Positions 30,740 to 40,211 of a stretch of 64,000 bases of DNA are shown piece by piece (position 1 is the stretch's first letter; every line of letters starts with the position of its first letter). This stretch comes from Bartonella sp. AU55XJBT (lineage in GTDB: Bacteria > Pseudomonadota > Alphaproteobacteria > Rhizobiales > Rhizobiaceae). The notes under the pieces were generated by a model. That model did not search any database and was not told where the DNA came from. It saw only the letters and a list, made by a program, of their open reading frames with translations. The stretch is taken from assembly GCF_028618525.1 (NCBI RefSeq), contig NZ_JAQITC010000003.1, forward strand, positions 1 to 64,000, written 5' to 3'. The translations under genes were made by a program, and so were the position numbers.

Positions 30740-31810
30740 ATGAAACACAAACCTATTGATAATGAACTAAAATATCTTGATGAACGTTCGCGTGATATTT
30801 TCCGCCATATTGTTGAAGCTTATCTTAATGATGGTGAACCTGTAGGATCACGCAATCTTTCGCGACTTTTGCAACAGACCTTATCACCTGCGACGATTCG
30901 CAATGTGATGAGTGATCTTGAACATCTCGGTTTGATTTATGCACCGCATGTTTCGGCAGGGCGAATGCCAACTCAATCGGGTTTACGTTTTTTTGTTGAT
31001 GCATTTATGGAAGCGGGTGATTTGCCAAACGAAGAGCGAGAAAATATTGAAATGCAAGTCAAAGAGGCAGGTCATGCACAATCGGTTGAACATTTTCTTG
31101 TTCAAGCAAGCCGAGTTCTTTCAGATCTCTCCCGTGGAGCAGGGCTTGTTCTCGCAACAAAACAAGAAGGAACATTGAAACATATTGAATTTGTGCGCCT
31201 TGATAGAGAACATGCTCTTGCTGTTTTAGTGACTCAACAAGGTGAGGTTGAAAATCGTATTGTTCATTTGCCAGAAGGGGTTACTCATGCACAATTGACA
31301 GAAGCAACGAATTTTCTCAATGCCCATATTCAAGGGCGCACATTGAGTGAAGCTAAAGGGGAAATTGCTTGCCTATGCACAGAAACACGGGCTGCACTTG
31401 ATGATTTATCACATCATCTTGTTGAAACGGGATTAGCTCTTTGGGGGGGAGAAGGTGCTGATCATAAAATACATCTTATTGTTCGTGGACGCAGTAATTT
31501 GCTTGAAGATGTGAAAGCAGAAGAAGATTTAGAACGGTTACGTCATTTATTTGATGATCTTGAAACCCGTGAAAGTATGGCACAGCTTCTCGATTTAACG
31601 GATGAAGGGTCAGGGGTTCGAATTTTTATTGGTTCAGAAAATAAGTTATTTTCACTTTCTGGTTCTTCTTTAGTCGTAGCACCTTATCGAGATTCACAAC
31701 AAAGAGTCATTGGTGCTTTAGGCGTTATTGGGCCTACACGGCTTAATTATGCAAGGATTGTGCCTATGGTTGATTATACAGCTCAACTTGTGTCACAGTT
31801 ATTGCGTTAA
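30740..31810 (+). CDS. hrcA: Heat-shock repressor HrcA
   Basis: HrcA represses class I heat-shock genes by binding CIRCE, and needs GroE to fold. The 356 residues contain the winged-helix N-terminus (LSPATIRNVMSDLEHLGL) and AGRMPTQSGLRFFVD, then the GAF-like domain ending GVIGPTRLNYARIV. I use the ATG at 30740; a GTG directly before it is possible. No CIRCE is visible in this window, so its targets lie elsewhere. grpE follows 125 bases on. Confidence 0.95.
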   Translation: MKHKPIDNELKYLDERSRDIFRHIVEAYLNDGEPVGSRNLSRLLQQTLSPATIRNVMSDLEHLGLIYAPHVSAGRMPTQSGLRFFVDAFMEAGDLPNEERENIEMQVKEAGHAQSVEHFLVQASRVLSDLSRGAGLVLATKQEGTLKHIEFVRLDREHALAVLVTQQGEVENRIVHLPEGVTHAQLTEATNFLNAHIQGRTLSEAKGEIACLCTETRAALDDLSHHLVETGLALWGGEGADHKIHLIVRGRSNLLEDVKAEEDLERLRHLFDDLETRESMAQLLDLTDEGSGVRIFIGSENKLFSLSGSSLVVAPYRDSQQRVIGALGVIGPTRLNYARIVPMVDYTAQLVSQLLR

Positions 31811-31870
31811 AATGATGTAGGTAAGTATTTGTACTATAAAAGCTCATTGTATTAATATACATCTGTACCC

Positions 31871-31899
31871 CTTGATTTTTGTCTGTAAAATTTCGATAT
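31871..31899 (+). promoter_or_regulatory. Putative grpE promoter (heat-shock-like)
   Basis: CTTGAT (31871-31876), 17 bases, CGATAT (31894-31899), 36 bases before the grpE ATG. The CTTGA start fits alphaproteobacterial RpoH as well as sigma70. Weak by eye. Confidence 0.3.
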
Positions 31900-31935
31900 C
31901 GAGAATAACAAATCTTATGAAGGAATAGAATTTTT

Positions 31936-32604
31936 ATGTCTGATGAAAAAAACAAATTTACTGACGCTTCATTTGAAAATTGCGATTTAAAAAATCCAGC
32001 TGATCGTAATACACTTAAACAAGCCGCGGATGAATTTTTAAAAACACATAAAACAGAAGCACATGGAGAGGTTGAAGAAGAAAGTAAAGAGGTTGATCCT
32101 TTAGTGTCTTTACAGGATGAAAACAAAGAGTTGAAAGATCAGCTTTTACGTCTTGCTGCAGATATGGAAAATCTTCGACGCCGTACTGCGCGTGATGTAG
32201 CGGATGCGAAGGCTTATTCCATTGCTAATTTTGCGCGGGATATGTTATCTGTTTCTGACAATCTCAATCGCGCTTTGGAAGCGATTCCAGAAGGTGCACG
32301 GGAAAGTGATGCTGGTTTGAAATCATTGGCAGAAGGTGTTGAAATGACTGAACGTGCTATGATGGCAGCATTAGAGCGTCATGGGGTGCAGAAAATTCAT
32401 CCAGAGGGGCAAAAATTTGATCCTCACTTTCATCAAGCGATGTTTGAAATTCCTAATGCCGACGTTCCCGATAACACTGTTCAACAAGTGGTTCAGGCCG
32501 GTTATATTATCGGGGAAAGGGTACTACGTCCAGCGATAGTGGGTGTGGCTAAAGGAGGAACAAAAGAAGCTTCTGTTGAAATTGATTCGGCTTCACATCA
32601 ATAA
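31936..32604 (+). CDS. grpE: Nucleotide exchange factor GrpE
   Basis: GrpE releases ADP from DnaK. The 222 residues have an acidic disordered N-terminus (1-60), the long helix ([20 protein letters not shown]), and the beta-wing domain with [12 protein letters not shown] and [16 protein letters not shown]. It sits with hrcA, while dnaK-dnaJ lie about 8 kb away. A strong hairpin terminator follows. Confidence 0.96.
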   Translation: MSDEKNKFTDASFENCDLKNPADRNTLKQAADEFLKTHKTEAHGEVEEESKEVDPLVSLQDENKELKDQLLRLAADMENLRRRTARDVADAKAYSIANFARDMLSVSDNLNRALEAIPEGARESDAGLKSLAEGVEMTERAMMAALERHGVQKIHPEGQKFDPHFHQAMFEIPNADVPDNTVQQVVQAGYIIGERVLRPAIVGVAKGGTKEASVEIDSASHQ

Positions 32605-32674
32605 AAGCTTCTAACGTAAATGCAGCATTCCCTACAATTTTGCATGTATTGGGGACTTTTCTCAAAGAGTTTTT

Positions 32675-32698
32675 AAAGGGTGTTACAAACACCCTTTT
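32675..32698. terminator. Rho-independent terminator shared by grpE and thpR
   Basis: Hairpin AAAGGGTGTT-aca-AACACCCTTT followed by T-rich sequence. It stands between convergent grpE and thpR and overlaps the thpR stop codon. The A-run on the left lets it work in both directions. Confidence 0.85.
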
Positions 32699-33236
32699 AT
32701 TTTTGAAGTGACCAATTTCCTTTGACAAGATACACGGCATCGCTTGAGGGAAATGGCGATGAAAATAAAACAAAGTGATCGACCTCAAAAGGAGAAAATG
32801 AAAGATTTCTTCGAAAGAGCAGATAAGGAACAAGATCTTCAGGTTTAGTATCGCGCAGTCGCGCAATAGTAATGTGCGGCGTAAATTCTCTTTTATCAGG
32901 CGTTAGACCTAAATGGCTACGAATAGATTGCATTTTTTTGTGTAAAAGATTGAGAGCTTCACAAGGTTTAATGCGAATAACAAGAGAGGGAGAAGTATTT
33001 TCTGAACCAAAAATATCAAAACCATCTATTTGTAGCATAAAAGGAGAGAGCTTTATTGTATCAAAGGCATGTCTAAGTGCATCTGCTGTAGCATTTTCAA
33101 CTTCACCGAAAAAAGACAAAGTGATGTGAAAATTTTGCGGATTAATCCACTGCGCATTTGGTAAGCCCTTTTGCAACGATACAAGTTGTTGTGTTGTTTG
33201 TTGAGGAATCTGAAGAGCACTAAATAGACGACCCAT
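32697..33236 (-). CDS. thpR: RNA 2',3'-cyclic phosphodiesterase (2'-5' RNA ligase family)
   Basis: ThpR opens 2',3'-cyclic phosphates and can join tRNA halves with a 2'-5' bond in vitro. The 179-residue protein has the two HxTx motifs of the 2H fold, HITLSFFGEV (about 43) and HITIARLRD (about 124). GGAGATAATATT precedes the ATG. It is monocistronic and ends inside the shared terminator. Confidence 0.9.
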   Translation of the reverse strand: MGRLFSALQIPQQTTQQLVSLQKGLPNAQWINPQNFHITLSFFGEVENATADALRHAFDTIKLSPFMLQIDGFDIFGSENTSPSLVIRIKPCEALNLLHKKMQSIRSHLGLTPDKREFTPHITIARLRDTKPEDLVPYLLFRRNLSFSPFEVDHFVLFSSPFPSSDAVYLVKGNWSLQK

Positions 33237-33798
33237 AATATTATCTCCTTATAATGAAAAGATATCATATAAAGTGCAGTGAAAGATAAATTAAAAGGGA
33301 AGAATGCTAGAAAAGATAAGGCAATAGTATAGAAAAAGCATGTCTAAAAAATGCTTAGCATAATTATAAATGTACAAAGCTTATTTGTTGTAAGAAAATG
33401 GTTATGATATCGATAAAAATTGCGTTTTCATGATCCACATCACAATGATTTGAAGTCTGGGATTGCTTGTGTGTTATAAAAATCTGCAAATTGAGTAGAA
33501 AATAACGAAAGTTGATTGATTTCTGATTTCTGATTTGTGAAATTATCTTGATCTTTTTCTTTTGCCTAAAAGCCAACATATTCAGTCCAAGTCAAAATTC
33601 TTTTTTCTATAAAGATGTAAATCATACGATTAAGATATCTAACAGCCATGATACGCAACAACTATTTAAATTGGCGAAATAATGTTAGAAAAAAAGTGAA
33701 AAAAATTGGCATAAAAACGGAAAAAGCAATCAAAATTCATAATGATGGAAATTTTTTATTCTCTAAGAATCATCATCCTTGTTTATTGTGAGAAAGTG
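33237..33798. other. Spacer between thpR and the HPr gene
   Basis: 562 bases with no credible gene. A small hairpin AAGCAT-N9-ATGCTT (about 33337-33357) and a seven-base tandem repeat of TCTGATT (about 33521-33535) are the only visible structures. Confidence 0.5.
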
Positions 33799-34095
33799 CT
33801 AATTTTCCTCTCCAAAGTTGTTATTGATGAGCTTTTCAAGAGCATTAATGGCGTCTGTTGCTTCTGGTCCCCAAACACGAATGGTAAGGTTACAACCGGC
33901 TGAAGCTGCTAGCATCATGAGTCCCATAATTGATGATCCACCAACGATTTTTCCATCCTTTTCAACTTCAACAGTGGCATTAAAATTATCAACAGTTTGT
34001 ACAAATTTTGCAGAAGCCCTTGCATGCAACCCACGTTTATTACAGATATTGAAATGACGGCTTATTTGAGAGGGGAGGGCATCTTTGGAAAGCAT
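33799..34095 (-). CDS. ptsH: HPr-like phosphocarrier protein
   Basis: HPr carries phosphate in the PTS; in alphaproteobacteria it serves a regulatory phosphorelay rather than sugar uptake. The 98 residues contain the phosphorylation site His24 in RGLHARASAKFV and the SSIMGLMMLAAS segment with the serine that HprK phosphorylates. It is the last gene of the chvI-chvG-hprK-EIIA-HPr run. Enzyme I is not in the window. Confidence 0.93.
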   Translation of the reverse strand: MLSKDALPSQISRHFNICNKRGLHARASAKFVQTVDNFNATVEVEKDGKIVGGSSIMGLMMLAASAGCNLTIRVWGPEATDAINALEKLINNNFGEEN

Positions 34096-34112
34096 CAGTA
34101 TTGTATCATCCG

Positions 34113-34511
34113 CTATAAAACCATACTTGGTACATTAATATATTTACGCCCTGCTTCTTGTGCTATTCTTAACGCATCTGATAATGAAATATCAGGGCAT
34201 TTTCGAATAGAAATCAATTTAATAAGCATGGGCAAATTAACCCCTGCAATCATTTCAACGCGTCCTTTTTCAATAGCAGGAATAGCTATATTTGATGGTG
34301 TTCCTCCGAACACATCTGTTAATATGATGACGCCATGATCTGTATTTGTATCGGTTACTGCGGCTATAATATCACCTCGGCGCTGATCTATATCGTCATC
34401 GGGATGAACGCATATTGTTGCGAACTTTTCTTGTGTTCCAACAACGTGTTCCACGGCATGTAAAAATTCAACAGCCAGCTCACCGTGCGTTACAAGCACG
34501 AGTCCAATCAT
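34113..34511 (-). CDS. PTS EIIA component, mannose-family type
   Basis: A 132-residue EIIA-Man fold protein with the phosphorylatable His9 in GLVLVTHGELA and the ILTDVFGGTPSN motif near residue 65. No EIIB/EIIC genes are near, so it probably acts as a regulator in the rhizobial PTS branch, receiving phosphate from HPr. AGGAG lies eight bases before the ATG. It is 17 bases upstream of the HPr gene. Confidence 0.92.
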   Translation of the reverse strand: MIGLVLVTHGELAVEFLHAVEHVVGTQEKFATICVHPDDDIDQRRGDIIAAVTDTNTDHGVIILTDVFGGTPSNIAIPAIEKGRVEMIAGVNLPMLIKLISIRKCPDISLSDALRIAQEAGRKYINVPSMVL

Positions 34512-34646
34512 TTACGCAAACTCCTGTTAACTAATAAGATCCGACCATATTGGTGGAAAAGATATTTTACAAGGCTTTGTCTTGCTGCCAAGAAAAATTT
34601 GCAAAAAAAAGGCAAAAAGTGTGATTTTTTTATCTTTAGAAAAAAA

Positions 34647-35111
34647 TTAAACAGGTTTGCGCCATAATTTTCTAAACAAAAATGCTTCAATAGCTTGACA
34701 AATGGCGGTACAATCGGCTTCACGAAGAGAAGGAAGTTTTAAAAGAGGAATGTGCAAATCTTCAAATTGAAAAGTTTTATTTGTGGAAAAACGTTCATAT
34801 TCGGGGCCGAGAAAAATAACACAGTCGATAGGTGTGTGCTTTTGAAATTCTATCATATAAAGACCAGCACCACGAATCTCAATACCGCCCTGTAAGTTGT
34901 CAGGCGTGTATCCGTGAAGTTTTCCATTTTCCACACGCAGCATTGTATAATCATCACTGATCAGTTTTGCTTCACGTTTTGACCATTCAGCGCGGTCAAG
35001 CAAAGCAAGGGTGAGGGTCGATTTTCCTGATCCCGAGGGACCTGTAATTAACAGTCCCTTTCCACCCAATTGAAGGCAATTTGCGTGGAGTATTTCACAT
35101 TTTGTTTTCAT
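34647..35111 (-). CDS. hprK: HPr kinase/phosphorylase, short alphaproteobacterial form
   Basis: HprK phosphorylates HPr on serine, tuning the phosphorelay. Only the C-terminal kinase domain is present (154 residues), which is normal for alphaproteobacteria. Visible are Walker A GPSGSGKST (24-32), the SDDYTML segment and the signature IEIRGAGLYMI. I begin at the ATG at 35111, 22 bases after chvG; the frame is open further upstream, but that part is out of frame with chvG and not family-like. Confidence 0.92.
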   Translation of the reverse strand: MKTKCEILHANCLQLGGKGLLITGPSGSGKSTLTLALLDRAEWSKREAKLISDDYTMLRVENGKLHGYTPDNLQGGIEIRGAGLYMIEFQKHTPIDCVIFLGPEYERFSTNKTFQFEDLHIPLLKLPSLREADCTAICQAIEAFLFRKLWRKPV

Positions 35112-35133
35112 GTCCTTTACTTTGGGTAAAAGA

Positions 35134-36918
35134 TTATTTAACGAGGGGAAGCATAATAATAAAACGTGCACCAGTTTTACATTTTCCAAGTGACGGATCA
35201 ATAATATTTTCAGCTGTAATTGTTCCATTGTGGGCTTCGATGATTTGCCGACTAATAGAAAGGCCAAGTCCAGAGTTTTGTCCAAAAGCATCTTCGTTGG
35301 GGCGATCAGTATAGAAACGTTCAAAAATACGTTCAATATTCTCTGAACGAATACCAGGGCCATTGTCTTCAATGGTTAAAATAAGAGTTGAAGCATGGCT
35401 TTTCATCGTAATGCAAATTTTGCCACGATTACGAGGAATAAAGGAACGTGCGTTTTCGAGAAGATTGGAAATCACTTGTCCTAAACGGAGCTCATGTCCC
35501 AACACAAGATAAGCTTTTCCATAAGGACGTGGGATAATATTAAGGCTTACATCGATGGTTTGTGCATTGCGATATACTTCCTGAACGGCATGAACAAGAC
35601 TTTCCAAAAGCGGTGTCATATCAACGATCTCTGCGGTTTCTCGTGCAAGCTCTGCATCGAGCCGCGATGCATCAGAAATATCTGTAATCAACCGATCAAG
35701 ACGGCGCACATCATGTTGAATAATTTCAAGCAATTTTTCTTGTGCTTCTTCATTTTTAGCCAGAGGGAGGGTTTCAACAGCACTGCGGAGAGACGTAAGG
35801 GGATTTTTTAATTCGTGACTTACATCAGCCGCAAAGCGTTCAATGGCTTCAATACGCATATAAAGGGCATTGGTCATGTCACGAATAGAGGTTGAGAGAT
35901 GGCCAATTTCATCTTCACGCATTGAAAAATCAGGAATTTCTACACGCTGATTATTGCCATTCCGCACTCGGTTAGCAGAGGCAGATAATTTGCTTAAGGG
36001 ATGGGCAATCGTATGGGCTAAAAAGAGCGAAAGAACCAAAAGTACACTGCCCACAACGGCAAAAACTTTAAATATAACCAGTCTTTCGGCTTTTACAATG
36101 TTATCAATATCCGATCCAGTGGTTGAAAGAAGAAGAGCACCAACCACTGCGCGATAGCGTTGAACAGGCACGGCAACAGAAACGATGAGTTGACCTTGTC
36201 TATTGCGTCTTTTGGCGGTAGAAAGAGATCCGTTTAATGCTCGGTATACTTCTGGATAAGCAATTCCACGGTTTTTAGTTTGTTCTCTATCAAGAGCAAT
36301 ACCTTTGCCATAAAATGTGTTTGAATACCATGAAGTAAGACGATCCCACATGTTTTGTTCTGTTTTAAGGGGGGGTAAATCATAGCTAAAAACTTCTCCA
36401 CTCGAATAAAGAACCCGCGAATCAAGAAGGAGAGTAGCATCACGATCATAGATACGTGCTCGTGTCGTTTTAGGTGTGATGAGACGTCGTAAAAGAGGGG
36501 CAACTTGTTCAGGGTTAATGGGAAAATCCCAAGAGTCGGTTGATTGAGGGGCGGGTGTAACGCTTTCACCAGCCTGTAACTCTAAGAGTTTTTGGGGGTC
36601 AATAAGGATAGAGTTTGTATCTACTGTTGCAGAAGCAGCAATGGCTCCAGCAATAATTTTTCCTTGGGTACATAAACTTTTAATTTTTGCTTCAATCAAA
36701 CCATCGCGAAATTGGTTAAGGTATAAAATGCCTGTAACTAGAACGGCAAGGGCAGCAATGTTTAAGATAACAATGCGGCGTGTGAGACTGGAAAAAAGCA
36801 ATTGTCTAAAGAGACGTTGTATTCGAAGGTGTAAACGAGCAAACATAAGAAATGGCGTTGAGGGTATACTGTTAGGAGCTGTTTTTTTTAGAGTTTCCAG
36901 TTGAGAATTGTCTGTCAT
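35134..36918 (-). CDS. chvG: ChvG/BvrS/BatS-type sensor histidine kinase
   Basis: Membrane sensor of the ChvG-ChvI pair (ExoS in Sinorhizobium, BvrS in Brucella, BatS in Bartonella), which responds to acidic or host-like conditions and controls envelope and virulence genes. The 594 residues contain TM1 (about 48-67), a periplasmic sensor (70-278), TM2 (280-303), HAMP (304-355), the phosphorylated His368 in FAADVSHELKNPLTSLRS, and the ATPase boxes IEDNGPGI and GLGLSISRQI. It follows chvI by 39 bases and is followed by hprK. Confidence 0.96.
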   Translation of the reverse strand: MTDNSQLETLKKTAPNSIPSTPFLMFARLHLRIQRLFRQLLFSSLTRRIVILNIAALAVLVTGILYLNQFRDGLIEAKIKSLCTQGKIIAGAIAASATVDTNSILIDPQKLLELQAGESVTPAPQSTDSWDFPINPEQVAPLLRRLITPKTTRARIYDRDATLLLDSRVLYSSGEVFSYDLPPLKTEQNMWDRLTSWYSNTFYGKGIALDREQTKNRGIAYPEVYRALNGSLSTAKRRNRQGQLIVSVAVPVQRYRAVVGALLLSTTGSDIDNIVKAERLVIFKVFAVVGSVLLVLSLFLAHTIAHPLSKLSASANRVRNGNNQRVEIPDFSMREDEIGHLSTSIRDMTNALYMRIEAIERFAADVSHELKNPLTSLRSAVETLPLAKNEEAQEKLLEIIQHDVRRLDRLITDISDASRLDAELARETAEIVDMTPLLESLVHAVQEVYRNAQTIDVSLNIIPRPYGKAYLVLGHELRLGQVISNLLENARSFIPRNRGKICITMKSHASTLILTIEDNGPGIRSENIERIFERFYTDRPNEDAFGQNSGLGLSISRQIIEAHNGTITAENIIDPSLGKCKTGARFIIMLPLVK

Positions 36919-36957
36919 CGATTTGATTGCCGTTCAAATTTTTTCGACAAAGCAGTC

Positions 36958-37680
36958 TTACACCTCGTGAAAACGATAACCTACACCATAAAGAGTTTCA
37001 ATCATTGCAAAATCATCATCCACTTGTTTAAATTTTTTACGCAGACGTTTAATATGACTATCAATGGTACGATCATCTACATAGACCTGATCACTATAGG
37101 CAGCATCCATTAAGGCATCACGACTTTTTACAACGCCTGGTCTTTGTGCGAGAGTTTGCAGAATCAAAAATTCCGTAACAGTTAAAATAACAGGTTTATC
37201 TTTCCATGTACAGGTATGACGTTCTTGATCCATGACAAGATCTCCACGTTTAAGAGAAGAGGTGGAAGAAGTTCCCGTAGAAAGTGGTTGGTTACGTGCA
37301 TTGGAACGGCGCAAAATAGCCTTTACACGCTCAATGAGAAGGCGTTGGGAGAAAGGTTTCGTAATAAAATCATCAGCGCCCATTTTGAGACCAAATAATT
37401 CATCAATTTCGTCATCTTTAGAGGTAAGAAAAATAACGGGAAGATCAGATTTTTGACGTAAACGACGCAAGAGCTCCATCCCATCCATTCGGGGCATTTT
37501 AATATCAAAAATAGCTAAATGTGGGGGATGAAGTGTGAGACCTTTGAGTGCAGATGCTCCATCTGTATAGCTTTCAACCCGATATCCTTCTGTCTCAAGC
37601 GCAAAAGATAGAGATGTCAAAATATTGCGATCATCATCAACAAGTACAATCGTTTGTGTGATTGTTGGTGTATCTTTCAT
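36958..37680 (-). CDS. chvI: ChvI/BvrR/BatR-type response regulator
   Basis: OmpR-class regulator paired with ChvG; in Bartonella the BatR/BatS pair is reported to control type IV secretion and adhesin genes. The 240 residues have the acidic pocket Asp15/Asp16, the phosphoacceptor Asp59 in [12 protein letters not shown], the conserved Lys in TKPFSQRLL and a winged-helix C-terminus with [15 protein letters not shown]. It is the first gene of the run, so the promoter should lie in the 385-base spacer upstream. Confidence 0.97.
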   Translation of the reverse strand: MKDTPTITQTIVLVDDDRNILTSLSFALETEGYRVESYTDGASALKGLTLHPPHLAIFDIKMPRMDGMELLRRLRQKSDLPVIFLTSKDDEIDELFGLKMGADDFITKPFSQRLLIERVKAILRRSNARNQPLSTGTSSTSSLKRGDLVMDQERHTCTWKDKPVILTVTEFLILQTLAQRPGVVKSRDALMDAAYSDQVYVDDRTIDSHIKRLRKKFKQVDDDFAMIETLYGVGYRFHEV

Positions 37681-38066
37681 GGTTTCTTAGACCTTTCTAT
37701 TGCTGCGGTAGCAAATTACCCACACTTATTTATATGGGAGTTCACATTTTTTTTGCAAAACAAATATGATACAAATTGTAGCAAAGTAAAAAACCTTTTA
37801 TCATTCCTGTAAAATCTTGTTTTGCTTTCATAATTTATAATGTTTCTTCGTCTATTAAGATCCCTTCGTTTGAGAGAAAATTTGTATAAAGGCTTTTTTT
37901 ATTAAAATTTATTGCAAAGTTTATTCTTGTATTTGTCCCAAAATTGAACAGATTTAGTTTTGATTGTTGAAGTTTAGAAAATCCGCCTATGTGTTTTAAG
38001 AGCAAAGACAAGAATGTGGCAATATATGCACAAAAATTTGTTTCTGCTACACGAAAGGAGGTCATA
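37681..38066. other. Divergent spacer between chvI and kbp
   Basis: 386 AT-rich bases carrying both promoters. No repeat-family copy, palindrome or further gene stands out. The pckA gene that I recall near chvI in rhizobia is not here. Confidence 0.45.
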
Positions 38067-38522
38067 ATGGGATTTTTTAATTTCGTTAAAACTGTAGGGG
38101 AAAAGTTAGGTATAGGGGACCATGAGCCAAAAGAAAAAGACTTTAAGTCCGCGTTTGATCATTTTCAACTCGATACAGAAAAAGTCAATATTCAAGTTGA
38201 AGATGGTAAAGCTATTTTAAGCGGTGAGGTTCCAGATAGGGAAACACTTGAAAAAGCTCTTCTGGTTGTTGGCAATTCACAAGGTATTTCTTCTGTGGAT
38301 GTTGAGCAATTAAAGGTTATCGATACGACGCCTAAAAAAACGTCTCGTTTTTATGAGGTTAAGTCTGGTGATAATCTTTGGAAAATTGCTGAAGAGGTTT
38401 ATGGAAAAGGGCAAGGGAATAAAAACACATTTATTTTTGAAGCCAATAAACCAATGCTAAAATCTCCTGATAAAATTTATCCTGGACAAGTTTTGCGTAT
38501 TCCTGAAGTTGACCATATTTAA
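38067..38522 (+). CDS. kbp: BON-LysM protein, Kbp/YgaU-type potassium-binding protein
   Basis: A close relative of E. coli YgaU/Kbp, a small cytoplasmic K+ sensor. The 151 residues run MGFFNFVKTVGEKLG, a BON domain (about 35-90, KVNIQVEDGKAILSGEV) and a LysM domain (about 103-148, YEVKSGDNLWKIAEEVYG and PDKIYPGQVLRIP). I start at the ATG at 38067, behind AAAGGAGG, which matches the family; the frame is open 26 codons further upstream but lacks support. A strong bidirectional terminator follows. Confidence 0.93.
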   Translation: MGFFNFVKTVGEKLGIGDHEPKEKDFKSAFDHFQLDTEKVNIQVEDGKAILSGEVPDRETLEKALLVVGNSQGISSVDVEQLKVIDTTPKKTSRFYEVKSGDNLWKIAEEVYGKGQGNKNTFIFEANKPMLKSPDKIYPGQVLRIPEVDHI

Positions 38523-38566
38523 CGCATAAAAGAGGATAGTTTTTTGCTTATGTTATGGCATTAAAT

Positions 38567-38606
38567 AAAATGAAGAAGCGTGAAAAATTTCACGCTTCTT
38601 CATTTT
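38567..38606. terminator. Bidirectional terminator between kbp and the PCu(A)C gene
   Basis: A perfect 19-base inverted repeat, arms 38567-38585 and 38588-38606 (AAAATGAAGAAGCGTGAAA and its complement), bounded by A/T runs. It is suited to ending both convergent transcripts. Confidence 0.9.
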
Positions 38607-38628
38607 GTAAAATGTGTGTTTATAATAA

Positions 38629-39183
38629 TTAGTGAGCAGGAGTGGATTTAGAAGGAGAGGTTGTTTTCATAGCATTTACAGAGAAATCAACATCAATGGT
38701 TCCTGCATTTTCAAATGTCAATTTTGCACTAATTTTATCACCTAGCTTGAAGGGTTGTGAAAGCCCCATAAACATAACATGGTCACCGCCTGGCTTAAGG
38801 GTTATTTCACCATTTCCCGGAATTTCAATGCCATTATGCAATTTTTCCATTTTCATAATATCATTAACGACGGCCATAGTGTGCATTTCCGTTGTTTTTA
38901 CGCCGTTTGTGGAAATAGACACTAAACGGTCTGGTGTATTACTGTGATTAATAATATAGAAATAACCGCTACTAACTTTTACACCTTTAGGTGTTTCGCG
39001 TGCCCAAGGATTGAGAATTTCTATGTCACCAAGTTTATATTGCTGGGCACTTGCTGGTAGGGTTATACCCGCAAAGAGAAGAGCACATATGATATTTGCG
39101 ATAACCTTTTTGTATGAATATTTTGCATGTATTGTATTCTTAAAGATGGGATTTGTTATTTTCTTGATAATAGATGTCAACAT
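38629..39183 (-). CDS. PCu(A)C-family periplasmic copper chaperone
   Basis: These proteins hold Cu(I) in the periplasm, often for cytochrome oxidase assembly. From the ATG at 39183 the protein is 184 residues, with AGGAGGG seven bases upstream; an earlier GTG at 39210 would add nine residues but overlaps that site. A signal peptide ends near LPASAQ. The copper ligands appear in EMHTMAVVNDIMKME and GGDHVMFMGL, in the H-M-H-M pattern of the family. No oxidase gene is adjacent. Confidence 0.92.
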   Translation of the reverse strand: MLTSIIKKITNPIFKNTIHAKYSYKKVIANIICALLFAGITLPASAQQYKLGDIEILNPWARETPKGVKVSSGYFYIINHSNTPDRLVSISTNGVKTTEMHTMAVVNDIMKMEKLHNGIEIPGNGEITLKPGGDHVMFMGLSQPFKLGDKISAKLTFENAGTIDVDFSVNAMKTTSPSKSTPAH

Positions 39184-40211
39184 TGATTTACCCTCCTTCA
39201 CAAGACTCACAATTTAAATTGTTTTTTTATTTTAGCAGATTTTTTATTTAAAATAAAAGCAAAGAATTACTAAAATAAAATTGATATAATATGAGAACAA
39301 AAATCATAGAACTCTTGCATTTTAAATAAAGAGAGTCATGTTTACAAAGACAAAACACCTCTCAACATTTCTGTGTTCATCTCACAAAAGTATTTGTAAA
39401 TGATAAAAATTTACGATCCACCATTATTTTACTGAATAAAGATACAATAAACAAAGATCATACACTTGCTCAACTCTTAATATTACGACAGCTCTTGGTC
39501 CTTTAAAGCGTTTATACAGAGACATTATTATATTACTGTCGAATTTTAGAAGGATACATTCAAGAAAAAGCTTTTTCGGTGCATTTAAAGCACAGCTTTC
39601 AAATAGCAATGAACGATGAGGCTATTAGAAGAAGAATTTTTGAAAGGAGATCGATCAATGATACCGTCATCAATATGAGCATTTGGAAAAGCACCGTTTA
39701 ATACTTGAAGGGTGCTCATAAAAAAATAGGTTCATAAGATATGACGGCTATTTTATATAGTCTTAAGGAAGGTTTATACTATTTTATGATATAAGTTATT
39801 CGCTTTTAAGTGATATTTTTTAAAAGCTTTTGTGTCAGTATTTTTTAATTCATAATGAGAGATCAAGAGCGCGTGTTCAATGATTCTTTTTATTTTTATA
39901 GACAGATATGTTTGTTGAGAATTGCGGGGAAAATGTATTATGATTTCGAGTCTTTCATAAATATGGTATTTATGAGTTATTAGAGTGCCTATTTTAAAAG
40001 AAATTTTTTATTTTGGAGATGTTTCTCTCATTATTCTCTTGTAGCAATAAAATCCTGTTCTTATATACGAGACAGCGAGGCTTGTTGTGACTTGCGGTTT
40101 GTTATTATTTATGTTGCTTGAAGCAGAATACGGGCTTTGAGTGTTATGAGGAGCTATCTTAAAAAGATGCTTTATGAAGGTTGAGGTAGCTTGCTGAATG
40201 GAGATTATAAT
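39184..40211. other. Spacer upstream of dnaK
   Basis: About 1 kb without a credible gene. It must hold the dnaK promoter. CTTG-like elements occur near 40081-40096, but I cannot pick one with confidence. An AGCACC-N15-GGTGCT hairpin lies near 39690-39716. No repeat-family copy is apparent. Confidence 0.5.

Noticed and set aside
31764..32126. A 120-codon minus-strand frame over the start of grpE
   Set aside because: It is antisense to a clear grpE and hrcA end and has Ser/Cys-rich shadow composition.
39424..39609. A 61-codon minus-strand frame upstream of dnaK
   Set aside because: No ribosome site, no family resemblance and a composition expected of random AT-rich DNA.
39690..39716. Hairpin AGCACC-N15-GGTGCT as a terminator
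   Set aside because: It is not behind any gene that would need it, and the loop is long; left as an unassigned structure.
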